Source: Alistipes sp. (lineage in GTDB: Bacteria; Bacteroidota; Bacteroidia; Bacteroidales; Rikenellaceae). From it: a stretch of 10,247 bases of DNA. The notes below the pieces were generated by a model. It saw nothing but the letters and a program-made list of their open reading frames with translations. It was not told the origin of the DNA and made no database searches. Positions 1 through 6,116 of this stretch are shown in pieces. The stretch is taken from positions 1-10,247 of the forward strand of contig JAFOZN010000087.1 in the NCBI GenBank assembly GCA_017391185.1. Direction: 5' to 3'. A program made the position numbers and the translations under genes. The stretch's first letter is position 1, and every line of letters starts with the position of its first letter.

Positions 1-306
1 CTTGGGATCACGCAGATCGTAACCCTCTTTGGAAATTAGGGCTACGCTCTCCCATTTTCTACCACTCTTCGATGATATGATTCTGATGCGACCTTCGGCC
101 TCGCCCTCGGAGTTGAAAATATGGCTATCGTATTCGCGCATAGAGATATAGTATCTTCCTTTGAACTCTACAATCGAAGTAAATGCACAGTGCCAAGTGC
201 CATCACCCCAAACCTTTTCTACGGAGTATTCAATCTTTTGGGCATGGGAGTTGTGGAGCATAAAAACCGACATAACGGTAAGGAAAAATAGGTGTATTGC
301 TTTCAT
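1..306 (-). CDS. Secreted sialidase-like (BNR/Asp-box) protein, N-terminal part only
   Basis: The frame starts at ATG 304-306 on the minus strand and stays open for 102 codons to the left edge, so the gene is cut by the window. Residues 1-23 look like a signal peptide (K2, hydrophobic stretch 4-17, then HAQ with probable cleavage after A22 or Q23), so the product is exported. After it come GDGTWHCAFTSIVEFKGRYY (34-53) and R57, which resemble the first blade of sialidase-type beta-propellers, where an early Arg binds the substrate carboxylate. SSKSGRKWES (78-87) is a degenerate Asp-box (Gly and Trp kept, Asp replaced by Lys), followed by DLRDPK (97-102). This matches the exo-alpha-sialidase/BNR-like proteins common in gut Bacteroidales. 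Most of the active site lies outside the window, so true sialidase activity is not shown; a non-sialidase propeller hydrolase or binding protein is equally possible. The neighbour across the spacer, gdhA, is divergent and unrelated. Confidence 0.7.
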   Translation of the reverse strand, partial: MKAIHLFFLTVMSVFMLHNSHAQKIEYSVEKVWGDGTWHCAFTSIVEFKGRYYISMREYDSHIFNSEGEAEGRIRIISSKSGRKWESVALISKEGYDLRDPK

Positions 307-351
307 GGTTACAAAGTGTAATTAAATTAACTCAATGTGGTTAGCGATTCA

Positions 352-359
352 CAAATATA
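352..359 (-). promoter_or_regulatory. Candidate -7 box for the sialidase-like gene
   Basis: On the minus strand this reads TATATTTG, a full match to the Bacteroidota -7 consensus TAnnTTTG, 46 bases upstream of the start codon. No TTG-like -33 element lies 19-21 nt further upstream (that stretch is only A and T). If real, the promoter is probably weak or activator-dependent. Confidence 0.45.
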
Positions 360-391
360 GACATAATTTGATAAATAATATTATATTTTAT

Positions 392-409
392 AAACGTATT
401 ATTACGTTT
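392..409. promoter_or_regulatory. 18-bp dyad in the divergent spacer, possible operator
   Basis: AAACGTA (392-398) and TACGTTT (403-409) are perfect 7-bp inverted arms around TTAT, and the symmetry continues imperfectly into flanking TATA-rich sequence. It lies between two divergent genes. Its centre is about 50-55 bp upstream of the predicted start of the minus-strand transcript and about 130 bp upstream of the gdhA transcript start. The size and spacing fit a dimeric regulator site, but AT-rich DNA throws up such dyads by chance. Confidence 0.3.
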
Positions 410-499
410 TATATGTAGTCGTGTATGCATAAAAAATTCATAATACATCGCGTTTATGGTATATATATGCAGAAAATAGTGATTTTTATTTACGAAAAG

Positions 500-530
500 G
501 TTGCGTTATTAATTTATTTTATTAACTTTG
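500..530 (+). promoter_or_regulatory. gdhA promoter (Bacteroidota -33/-7 type)
   Basis: GTTG at 500-503 serves as the -33 element and TAACTTTG at 523-530 as the -7 element, with 19 nt between them, as expected for the primary sigma factor of Bacteroidota. Transcription would start near 534-537, leaving a leader of about 30 nt before the ATG at 565. Confidence 0.75.
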
Positions 531-564
531 CAAACATAAATGACAATTATAAACTCTGAGAATT

Positions 565-1920
565 ATGAATACTTCAGTTAAAGAGTATGTAGAGCAATTC
601 ATGGCTGATATTGTGGCCAAGAATCCGGGTGAGGTTGAGTTTCATCAGGCGGTGAAAGAGGTAGTAGAGAGCGTTGCTCCTTATATATTGGAGAATCCAC
701 AACTTGTTAAGATGAAGGTTTTGGAGCGTATCGCTGAGCCAGAGCGAGTGATAATGTTCCGCGTACCTTGGGTAAATGACAGGGGTGAGGTGATGATCAA
801 TAAGGGTTACCGTGTACAGATGAATAGTGCCATTGGTCCATATAAGGGCGGTATTCGCTTCCACTCGAGTGTGAACCTGAGTATCTTGAAGTTCTTGGCT
901 TTTGAGCAGACTTTCAAAAATAGCCTTACTACATTGCCTATGGGTGGTGGCAAGGGCGGATCGGATTTCAGCCCACGCGGTAAGTCGGATATGGAGATTA
1001 TGCGTTTTTGTCAGAGTTTCATCACAGAGCTCTATCGCCATATCGGCAGCGATACAGATATTCCTGCAGGAGATATTGGTGTAGGTGGTCGTGAGGTTGG
1101 TTATATGTTCGGTCAATATAAGCGTCTAAGGAACGAGTTTACTGGTACCTTTACAGGTAAGGGCTTGAGCTTCGGTGGCTCTATCATGCGTCCTGAGGCT
1201 ACGGGTTACGGTGCTTGCTACTTTGGTCAGGCGATGTTGGCTACTCGTGGCGAATCATACGCAGGTAAGGTAGTTGCCATTTCAGGTTCGGGTAATGTGG
1301 CGCAGTATGCCACAGAGAAGGCTTTGAGTTTGGGAGCTAAGGTTGTGACTTTGTCTGACTCTAACGGCTATATCTACGATCCAGATGGTATCGATGAGGA
1401 GAAGTTGCAGTATGTATTCGAGCTTAAGAATATGTTGCGTGGCCGTATCCGCGAGTATGTTGAACGTTATCCATCTGCTGAGTATCATGAGGGCGAGCGT
1501 CCTTGGGGTGTGAAGTGTGATATCGCAATGCCATGTGCTACGCAGAATGAGCTTAATGGTCAGGAGGCTAAGACACTTGTTACCAATGGCTGTAAGTGCG
1601 TTGTCGAGGGTGCGAATATGCCATCGACACCAGAGGCTATCGAGGTATTCCAGCAGGCTAAGATTCTCTACTCTCCAGGTAAGGCATCTAACGCTGGAGG
1701 TGTAGCTACTTCAGGCTTGGAGATGACTCAGAACTCGATGCGTTTAAAGTGGAGTGCCGAGGAGGTGGATCAGAAGTTGCAGGAGATTATGACCAAGATC
1801 CACTCAGTATGTGTGGAGTACGGTACAGAGCCAGATGGTTATGTAAACTATGTGAAGGGTGCAAATATCGCTGGTTTTATGACCGTAGCAGAGGCTATGC
1901 TTTCGCAGGGAATAGTCTAA
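565..1920 (+). CDS. gdhA: NADP-type glutamate dehydrogenase (hexameric, class I)
   Basis: Catalyses the reversible reductive amination of 2-oxoglutarate with ammonia to glutamate in the cytoplasm, an ammonia-assimilation step. The 451 residues match the usual 445-450 of small hexameric GDHs, and the protein aligns from end to end with the E. coli enzyme from memory. The N-terminal substrate domain has PYKGGIRFH (92-100, K94) and PMGGGKGGSDF (125-135), with K130 at the catalytic-lysine position and D170 in PAGDIGVGGREVG as the proton-handling Asp. The dinucleotide domain has GSGNVAQYA (241-249) and LSDSNG (263-268), the position that in NADP-preferring enzymes accommodates the 2'-phosphate. 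PCATQNEL (323-330), EGANMP (348-353) and NAGGVATSGLEMTQN (376-390) are all intact. The ATG at 565 follows the predicted transcript start by about 30 nt and lacks a Shine-Dalgarno sequence. It is monocistronic, with its own promoter and a terminator 40 nt after the stop. NADP preference is inferred; dual NAD/NADP use is possible, as in some Bacteroides enzymes. Confidence 0.96.
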   Translation: MNTSVKEYVEQFMADIVAKNPGEVEFHQAVKEVVESVAPYILENPQLVKMKVLERIAEPERVIMFRVPWVNDRGEVMINKGYRVQMNSAIGPYKGGIRFHSSVNLSILKFLAFEQTFKNSLTTLPMGGGKGGSDFSPRGKSDMEIMRFCQSFITELYRHIGSDTDIPAGDIGVGGREVGYMFGQYKRLRNEFTGTFTGKGLSFGGSIMRPEATGYGACYFGQAMLATRGESYAGKVVAISGSGNVAQYATEKALSLGAKVVTLSDSNGYIYDPDGIDEEKLQYVFELKNMLRGRIREYVERYPSAEYHEGERPWGVKCDIAMPCATQNELNGQEAKTLVTNGCKCVVEGANMPSTPEAIEVFQQAKILYSPGKASNAGGVATSGLEMTQNSMRLKWSAEEVDQKLQEIMTKIHSVCVEYGTEPDGYVNYVKGANIAGFMTVAEAMLSQGIV

Positions 1921-1959
1921 AGGAGAGAAATAGTTTGTAGTGATATAGGTATTTAAGTG

Positions 1960-1997
1960 AAGAGCGTGTCTACTTTAAGTGGGACACGCTCTTTTTT
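1960..1997 (+). terminator. Rho-independent terminator of gdhA, between convergent genes
   Basis: AAGAGCGTGTC (1960-1970) pairs perfectly with GACACGCTCTT (1983-1993) around a 12-nt loop, and the right arm runs into six consecutive T (1992-1997). This ends gdhA. The convergent GH16 gene stops at 2004, and the same stem reads out on the minus strand, but there the following tract is only TTCACTT, so termination in that direction would be weaker. Confidence 0.9.
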
Positions 1998-2003
1998 GTG
2001 GTA

Positions 2004-2882
2004 TTATTTCTGATAGACTCTCACATAATCTACTTCGTAACGCATCGGCAGAGCAGAATCCTCTATCGGTCCTCCGTTGTCACCACCCATCGCCAAGTTG
2101 AGTAGAATATATTGCTCTTGAGTGAAGGGGTTGAAACCCGCAGCGCGAGTACCTTCATTGATGGTCTTTGAAAGAGGTATTTCGTTGAGTAGTTCATCAT
2201 CGAGATATATTCTTATAGCCTCCTTGTCCCAATCCATGCGCCAGATGTGGAATTTGTCGCCCCACGCTGGATCCTTCTCAGTGAAGTGTGAGTATGGAAT
2301 CTTCTCATCATCCCATATTGCCTGCCATTGAGCCTTGCCGCCCCATGCTGCATTGGCTAAGATGTGTGGACGACCTTTGATGTGGTAATACTCCATTACA
2401 TCTATCTCGCCGTTGTGAGGCCAAGAATTTTTCACTCCCAAGAGCCAAATTGCAGGCCAAGCACCCTTTGAAGTAGGGATTTTGGCGCGTACCTCCATAC
2501 GACCGTAGAGGAATGTAAATTTGTTTCGTGTATTGATCGAAGCCGATGTGTACTCTGCATAGAGTGGTTTCTGATCCCAATTTCTGCCGTTGGGGTCATA
2601 TTCGTGGCTTATACGCCTTTCGCGGCGCCCCTCGAAGATAAGTAATCCATCTCGGCACTCGACATTCTCTCGTTGGTAATACTGTGCCTCGTGGTTACGC
2701 TCGAAGCCCTTTTCGTAGCTCCACCAACGGGCATCGGGGCGACCATCCTTGTTGAATTCATCGCTCCAGACCAAATGATAACCCTCGTTGCGGTATTTGT
2801 TTGCCTCCTTGCGAGGTGTCTGACCGAAAGTAGGGCAAAGGAGCATAAGTCCAAAAATAGTAAAAATAACCTCTCGTTTCAT
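2004..2882 (-). CDS. Secreted GH16 family endo-beta-glucanase (laminarinase-like)
   Basis: A 292-residue glycoside hydrolase family 16 enzyme that probably cleaves beta-1,3- or mixed beta-1,3/1,4-glucans outside the cytoplasm. A signal peptide spans about residues 1-20 (KRE, hydrophobic core 5-16, TFGQ). C16 lacks a proper lipobox, so a soluble periplasmic or secreted protein is more likely than a lipoprotein. The single catalytic jelly-roll covers roughly 34-292. EIDVME (159-164) gives nucleophile E159, D161 and acid/base E164, and the extra Met is the beta-bulge form typical of laminarinases rather than lichenases. Other family motifs are YGRMEVRAKIP (126-136), GAWPAIWLLG (140-149), YILLNLAMGGDNGG (258-271) and terminal YEVDYVRVYQK. 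There is no carbohydrate-binding module and no SusC/SusD pair beside it, so it is not in a classic utilisation locus here. Exact substrate (laminarin, porphyran, agarose or other) cannot be read from the sequence. Confidence 0.92.
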   Translation of the reverse strand: MKREVIFTIFGLMLLCPTFGQTPRKEANKYRNEGYHLVWSDEFNKDGRPDARWWSYEKGFERNHEAQYYQRENVECRDGLLIFEGRRERRISHEYDPNGRNWDQKPLYAEYTSASINTRNKFTFLYGRMEVRAKIPTSKGAWPAIWLLGVKNSWPHNGEIDVMEYYHIKGRPHILANAAWGGKAQWQAIWDDEKIPYSHFTEKDPAWGDKFHIWRMDWDKEAIRIYLDDELLNEIPLSKTINEGTRAAGFNPFTQEQYILLNLAMGGDNGGPIEDSALPMRYEVDYVRVYQK

Positions 2883-2906
2883 CTTTGTTGGTATTATCTG
2901 TTTCTA

Positions 2907-2937
2907 CAAAGTTACGATAAATAATATATTTTTCATA
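2907..2937 (-). promoter_or_regulatory. GH16 gene promoter
   Basis: On the minus strand TAACTTTG (plus coordinates 2907-2914) is a perfect -7 box. TATG (2934-2937), one mismatch from TTTG, sits 19 nt upstream as a weak -33. The predicted leader is about 20 nt before the GH16 start at 2882. Confidence 0.6.
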
Positions 2938-2943
2938 TCTTTA
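2936..2943 (+). promoter_or_regulatory. Possible -7 box for the flavin-reductase-like gene
   Basis: TATCTTTA differs from TAnnTTTG only at the last base and lies 19 nt before the ATG at 2963. There is no good -33: GTTA at 2911-2914, inside the opposing -7 box, is the only candidate at suitable spacing (21 nt). The element overlaps the -33 region of the GH16 promoter. Confidence 0.35.
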
Positions 2944-2962
2944 AGGCTTAAAATATATCTCT

Positions 2963-3562
2963 ATGAAGCAGAGTTGGAAACCAGGGACAATGATATATCC
3001 TCTGCCTGCTGTGTTGATCAGTTGTGGTGAGAGTGAACAAGAATATAATCTATTTACCGTTGCGTGGACGGGTACGGTGTGTACCAATCCGCCCATGTGC
3101 TATATATCGGTGCGGCCTGAGCGACACTCATATCCGATAATCAAGCGTACGGGAGAGTTTGTGATAAACCTTACGACAGCATCTTTGGCTCGCGCAACTG
3201 ATTGGTGCGGTGTGCGTTCGGGTAGGGATTATGATAAATTCTCGGAGATGGGACTTCATGCAGAAACTGCAGCGGTGGTAAAGGCGCCCGTTGTGGCCGA
3301 GTCGCCTGTATGTATCGAATGTAGGGTGAAGGAGGTGGTTGCCTTGGGGTCGCACGATATGTTTATAGCAGATGTCGTGAATGTTCTGGTTGATGAGGAG
3401 TATATCGATCCTCAGACGGGAAAATTGGATCTGGAGCGAGCAGAAATGATAACGTATTGTCATGGAGAGTATTTCCGCTTGGGTGATGTTATCGGTCATT
3501 TCGGTTGGTCGGTGAGGAAGAAGCCGAGAAAGAGAGGTCGAGTAAACAAAGTTAAGAAATAG
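2963..3562 (+). CDS. Flavin reductase-like FMN-binding protein
   Basis: A 199-residue member of the flavin reductase-like, FMN-binding split-barrel family (Pfam PF01613 type). It is cytoplasmic: no signal peptide or membrane segment is visible. Recognisable parts are the N-terminal PLPAVLISCG (13-22), NLFTVAWTGTVCTNPPM (29-45), SVRPERHSYPII (49-60) and GEFVINL (64-70), which form the FMN-contact region. These are followed by WCGVRSGRDYDKF (81-93), SPVCIECRV (114-122) and the barrel strand LGSHDMFIADVV (128-139). Family members reduce flavins with NAD(P)H or simply bind FMN in electron transfer; the real substrate here is unknown. The C-terminus (185-199) is a strongly basic tail, 10 of 15 residues Lys or Arg, which looks like an extension past the family core. 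The start at 2963 gives the expected family N-terminus. It is divergent from GH16. No terminator is seen after it, so some read-through into the export operon is possible. Confidence 0.85.
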   Translation: MKQSWKPGTMIYPLPAVLISCGESEQEYNLFTVAWTGTVCTNPPMCYISVRPERHSYPIIKRTGEFVINLTTASLARATDWCGVRSGRDYDKFSEMGLHAETAAVVKAPVVAESPVCIECRVKEVVALGSHDMFIADVVNVLVDEEYIDPQTGKLDLERAEMITYCHGEYFRLGDVIGHFGWSVRKKPRKRGRVNKVKK

Positions 3563-3591
3563 TGATATTCAATGATTTTGAGGGTTTAGAG

Positions 3592-3622
3592 TTGTTTGAA
3601 GAGGAAAATATTTCTATTTTTG
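3592..3622 (+). promoter_or_regulatory. Promoter of the polysaccharide export operon, with long leader
   Basis: TTG at 3592-3594 and TATTTTTG at 3615-3622 are separated by 20 nt and both match the Bacteroidota consensus. Transcription would start near 3627, giving an unusually long leader of about 120 nt before the ATG at 3749. I found no strong hairpin, uORF or known riboswitch motif in that leader. A weaker alternative -7 (TAAGTTTT, 3688-3695) has no -33 partner. Confidence 0.55.
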
Positions 3623-3748
3623 TCATAATTTATCCACTGCTATGTACGTTGGGTAGTTTGCAATGAATCTATAATTGTTTTTGCTTATAAGTTTTGGGTT
3701 TAAGCTAACGGATATTATAGGGAAAGTAGGAGAAAATTTATATAATTT

Positions 3749-6109
3749 ATGAAAAGAGTATTTTTGTTGATTTCGACACTTTGTGCATTGATGATCTCTT
3801 TGCAAAGCTATGCTCAGAATCTAAATCAGCAGGCATTGTTGGAGGCTTATCGTAATGGTACGCTTTCGCAAGGTAAAATTGAGGAGTTGAAAAAGTCTCA
3901 AGCGGGTAATTCTCAAGATGTGAATCGTACTCGCAGAGTGACTGCCCTTTATCAAGATTCAACTAAGCAGAATATACCAATAGGTTTGACTATGGAGAAA
4001 GACTCTCTTGCGGTTGTGCATGCGGTAGAGTCTCGTTATATGAATCGTATCTTCGGACACGACCTATTTACCAATAGCAAGCTCACCTTTGAGCCTAATC
4101 TCAGCATTGCTACTCCTGATAACTATGTCTTGGGCCCAGGTGATGAGGTGATTGTGGATGTATGGGGAGATGCTCAATCTACAGCCAATTTTACAATCTC
4201 TCCCGATGGTAGAATCAATATACCCAATGTAGGTCCTGTGACTCTCTCTGGTCTTTCGATCAGCGAGGCTACACGCCGTGTGAGAAACTCTTTGGCTACA
4301 ATCTATGAGGGACTCCATGACGGATCGGTAAAGATGAAGCTTTCGCTTGGTAGCATCCGTAGTATTCAGGTAAATCTTACTGGTGAGGTGGGTAGTTCTG
4401 GTACATATACTTTGCCTTCGCTTGCAACTCTCTTCCATGCTTTGCATGTGGCAGGAGGAGTGAATGATTTGGGTACTATGCGTAATATCCAGGTCTATCG
4501 CTCTGGTAAGCTATTCTCACAGGTCGATGTATATGACTATATCTTAAATGGCAATACAGATAAGGATATCGCCTTGCTAGATGGCGATTTGATTACCGTA
4601 TCGGCTTATGGTAAGTTGGTGCAGATCACGGGTGAGGTTAAGCGTCCACGCTTCTATGAGATGAAGCAAAATGAGACTATCGCCGATCTTTTGCGCTTTG
4701 CGGGAGATTTTACCTCAGAGGCGAATCGCAATATCATCAGCGTGACACGCCGTCAGGGTGGCGAGTATAAGTCGTTTACAGTAGAGAGCTCTAAGTTTGC
4801 ATCGTTTAATTTGGAGGATGGTGATGTTTTGTCTGTATCTGGTAGCTTGGATCGCTATGAGAATCGTGTAGAGATTCGCGGTGCGGTTTATCGTGCTGGA
4901 CACTATGCAATAGATGAGAATACCAAGACTTTGAAGCAACTTATCGCTCGTGCAGATGGTCTTCGCGAGGATGCCTTTAAGGCTCGCGCTCTTTTGTATC
5001 GCGAGAAGGCGGATTGGACTACAGAGATGAAGTCTGTTGATTTGGAGGGTCTTATGTCGGGTAAGGTTGCCGATATCGAGCTTCGTCCAAACGATGTATT
5101 TGTAGTCTCTACCATCACAGGCTTGCGCGAGGAATATACTGTAAGTATCTATGGTCAGGTAGGTAGCCCAGATATATATCCTTATGCTGAGAATATGACA
5201 GTTGAGGATTTGTTGGTGGCAGCAGGTGGTTTGTTGGAGTCGGCTTCGACTGCCAATGTTACAATCACTCGCCGTATCAAGGATACCAAGAGCTTGAATG
5301 TAAGAGATGAGTTGTTGGAGACATTTACAATCGATGTAAAGGATAATTTGGTGGTAGATGGTCAAAAGGGCTTTGTCCTCCAGCCATTCGATCAGGTGCT
5401 TGTACGCCGTTCTCCAGTATATGTACCTCAGAGTAGAGTGACTGTTCAGGGTGAGGTGGCTTTTGCTGGTAGTTATCCAATCTCGCATCGTAATATGCGT
5501 CTTTCGGAGATTATCGAGGCGGCGGGTAAGACTACTCCAGCAGCTTATGTTCAAGGTGCATATCTATTGCGTGAGATGACCGAGGAGGAGCAGATGCAGA
5601 ATCAGGCTTTGCAGAAGATGATTTCTAAGCAGGCAATGCAGGGTGCGGATTCTCTTAATTTGGGAGGAGCAGAGGAGACCTTGGCTGCTCGTCAGTATGT
5701 TGTTGGTATCGACCTTCAAGAGGCGATTGGTAATCCAGGTTCAGATGCTGATGTGGTGTTGCGTGATGGCGATGTTGTAGTAGTGCCAGAGTATAATGGT
5801 ACAGTGAGAGTGATGGGTTCTGTACTCTATCCAAACTCAATTACGTATAAGGAGGGTAAGAATCTTAAGTATTACGCCAAGGCTTCGGGAGGTTTCGATA
5901 ATCAGGCTCGTAAGGGTAAGGCTTTTGTAATCCATATGAACGGTATGGTAGAGTCAGGAATGTCGGCTAAGGTGCTTCCTGGATCAATCATCATTGTGCC
6001 TTCAAGAAGAATCAAGGAGCCTGTGAATTGGTCTGATATTGTAGGTGTAATATCATCTACAGCGTCAACTGCAGCAATGATGATCTCTGTTATTAATCTT
6101 TCAAAGTAG
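3749..6109 (+). CDS. Polysaccharide export outer-membrane protein (Wza-like) with six SLBB modules
   Basis: A 786-residue exporter that should form the outer-membrane and periplasmic channel for a capsular or exopolysaccharide. Residues 1-23 are a signal peptide ending SYAQ. C12 is not in a lipobox, so unlike E. coli Wza it is probably not lipid-anchored. The Poly_export domain (about 122-200) contains NYVLGPGDEVIVDVWGDA and the strand SPDGRINIPNVG. Six SLBB-like repeats follow, beginning near residues 206, 289, 373, 463, 562 and 684. Each has a G-E/A/Q/S-V strand start; most have a central L..hA.GG-like helix, and each is followed by a closing L-x-D/P-G/N-D-x-x-x-V strand (for example LLDGDLITV at 276-284 and LRDGDVVVV at 671-679). 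The C-terminus has a hydrophobic helix (about 761-784), fitting the Wza C-terminal helix that forms the outer-membrane barrel. E. coli Wza is about half this length; long multi-SLBB versions are known in Bacteroidota. The next gene follows after 7 nt. Confidence 0.93.
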   Translation: MKRVFLLISTLCALMISLQSYAQNLNQQALLEAYRNGTLSQGKIEELKKSQAGNSQDVNRTRRVTALYQDSTKQNIPIGLTMEKDSLAVVHAVESRYMNRIFGHDLFTNSKLTFEPNLSIATPDNYVLGPGDEVIVDVWGDAQSTANFTISPDGRINIPNVGPVTLSGLSISEATRRVRNSLATIYEGLHDGSVKMKLSLGSIRSIQVNLTGEVGSSGTYTLPSLATLFHALHVAGGVNDLGTMRNIQVYRSGKLFSQVDVYDYILNGNTDKDIALLDGDLITVSAYGKLVQITGEVKRPRFYEMKQNETIADLLRFAGDFTSEANRNIISVTRRQGGEYKSFTVESSKFASFNLEDGDVLSVSGSLDRYENRVEIRGAVYRAGHYAIDENTKTLKQLIARADGLREDAFKARALLYREKADWTTEMKSVDLEGLMSGKVADIELRPNDVFVVSTITGLREEYTVSIYGQVGSPDIYPYAENMTVEDLLVAAGGLLESASTANVTITRRIKDTKSLNVRDELLETFTIDVKDNLVVDGQKGFVLQPFDQVLVRRSPVYVPQSRVTVQGEVAFAGSYPISHRNMRLSEIIEAAGKTTPAAYVQGAYLLREMTEEEQMQNQALQKMISKQAMQGADSLNLGGAEETLAARQYVVGIDLQEAIGNPGSDADVVLRDGDVVVVPEYNGTVRVMGSVLYPNSITYKEGKNLKYYAKASGGFDNQARKGKAFVIHMNGMVESGMSAKVLPGSIIIVPSRRIKEPVNWSDIVGVISSTASTAAMMISVINLSK

Positions 6110-6116
6110 TGTAGTT

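Noticed and set aside
574..1116. 180-codon open frame antisense to gdhA
   Set aside because: The plus strand carries an intact GdhA with all catalytic motifs, and the antisense translation shows no recognisable domain.
2004..3562. GH16 and neighbours as part of a polysaccharide utilisation locus
   Set aside because: No SusC/SusD-like genes, hybrid two-component system or ECF sigma/anti-sigma pair is present, and the adjacent genes (gdhA, flavin-reductase-like) are unrelated to glycan uptake.
3654..3660. TAGTTTG as a -7 box for the export operon
   Set aside because: It is one base short of TAnnTTTG and has no -33 element at the right distance; 3592-3622 is a better match.
3727..3733. TAGGAGA as a Shine-Dalgarno for the exporter gene
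   Set aside because: It ends 15 nt before the ATG, too far for normal use, and no other gene in the window has a purine-rich site at proper spacing, as expected in Bacteroidota.
4715..5554. 279-codon open frame antisense to the exporter gene
   Set aside because: It lies wholly opposite a confidently identified gene, is rich in Ile, Leu, Thr, Ser and Arg with no family motif, and has no promoter. It is a by-product of the codon bias of the real gene. The antisense frames at 6849-7559 and 9357-10160 were dropped for the same reason.
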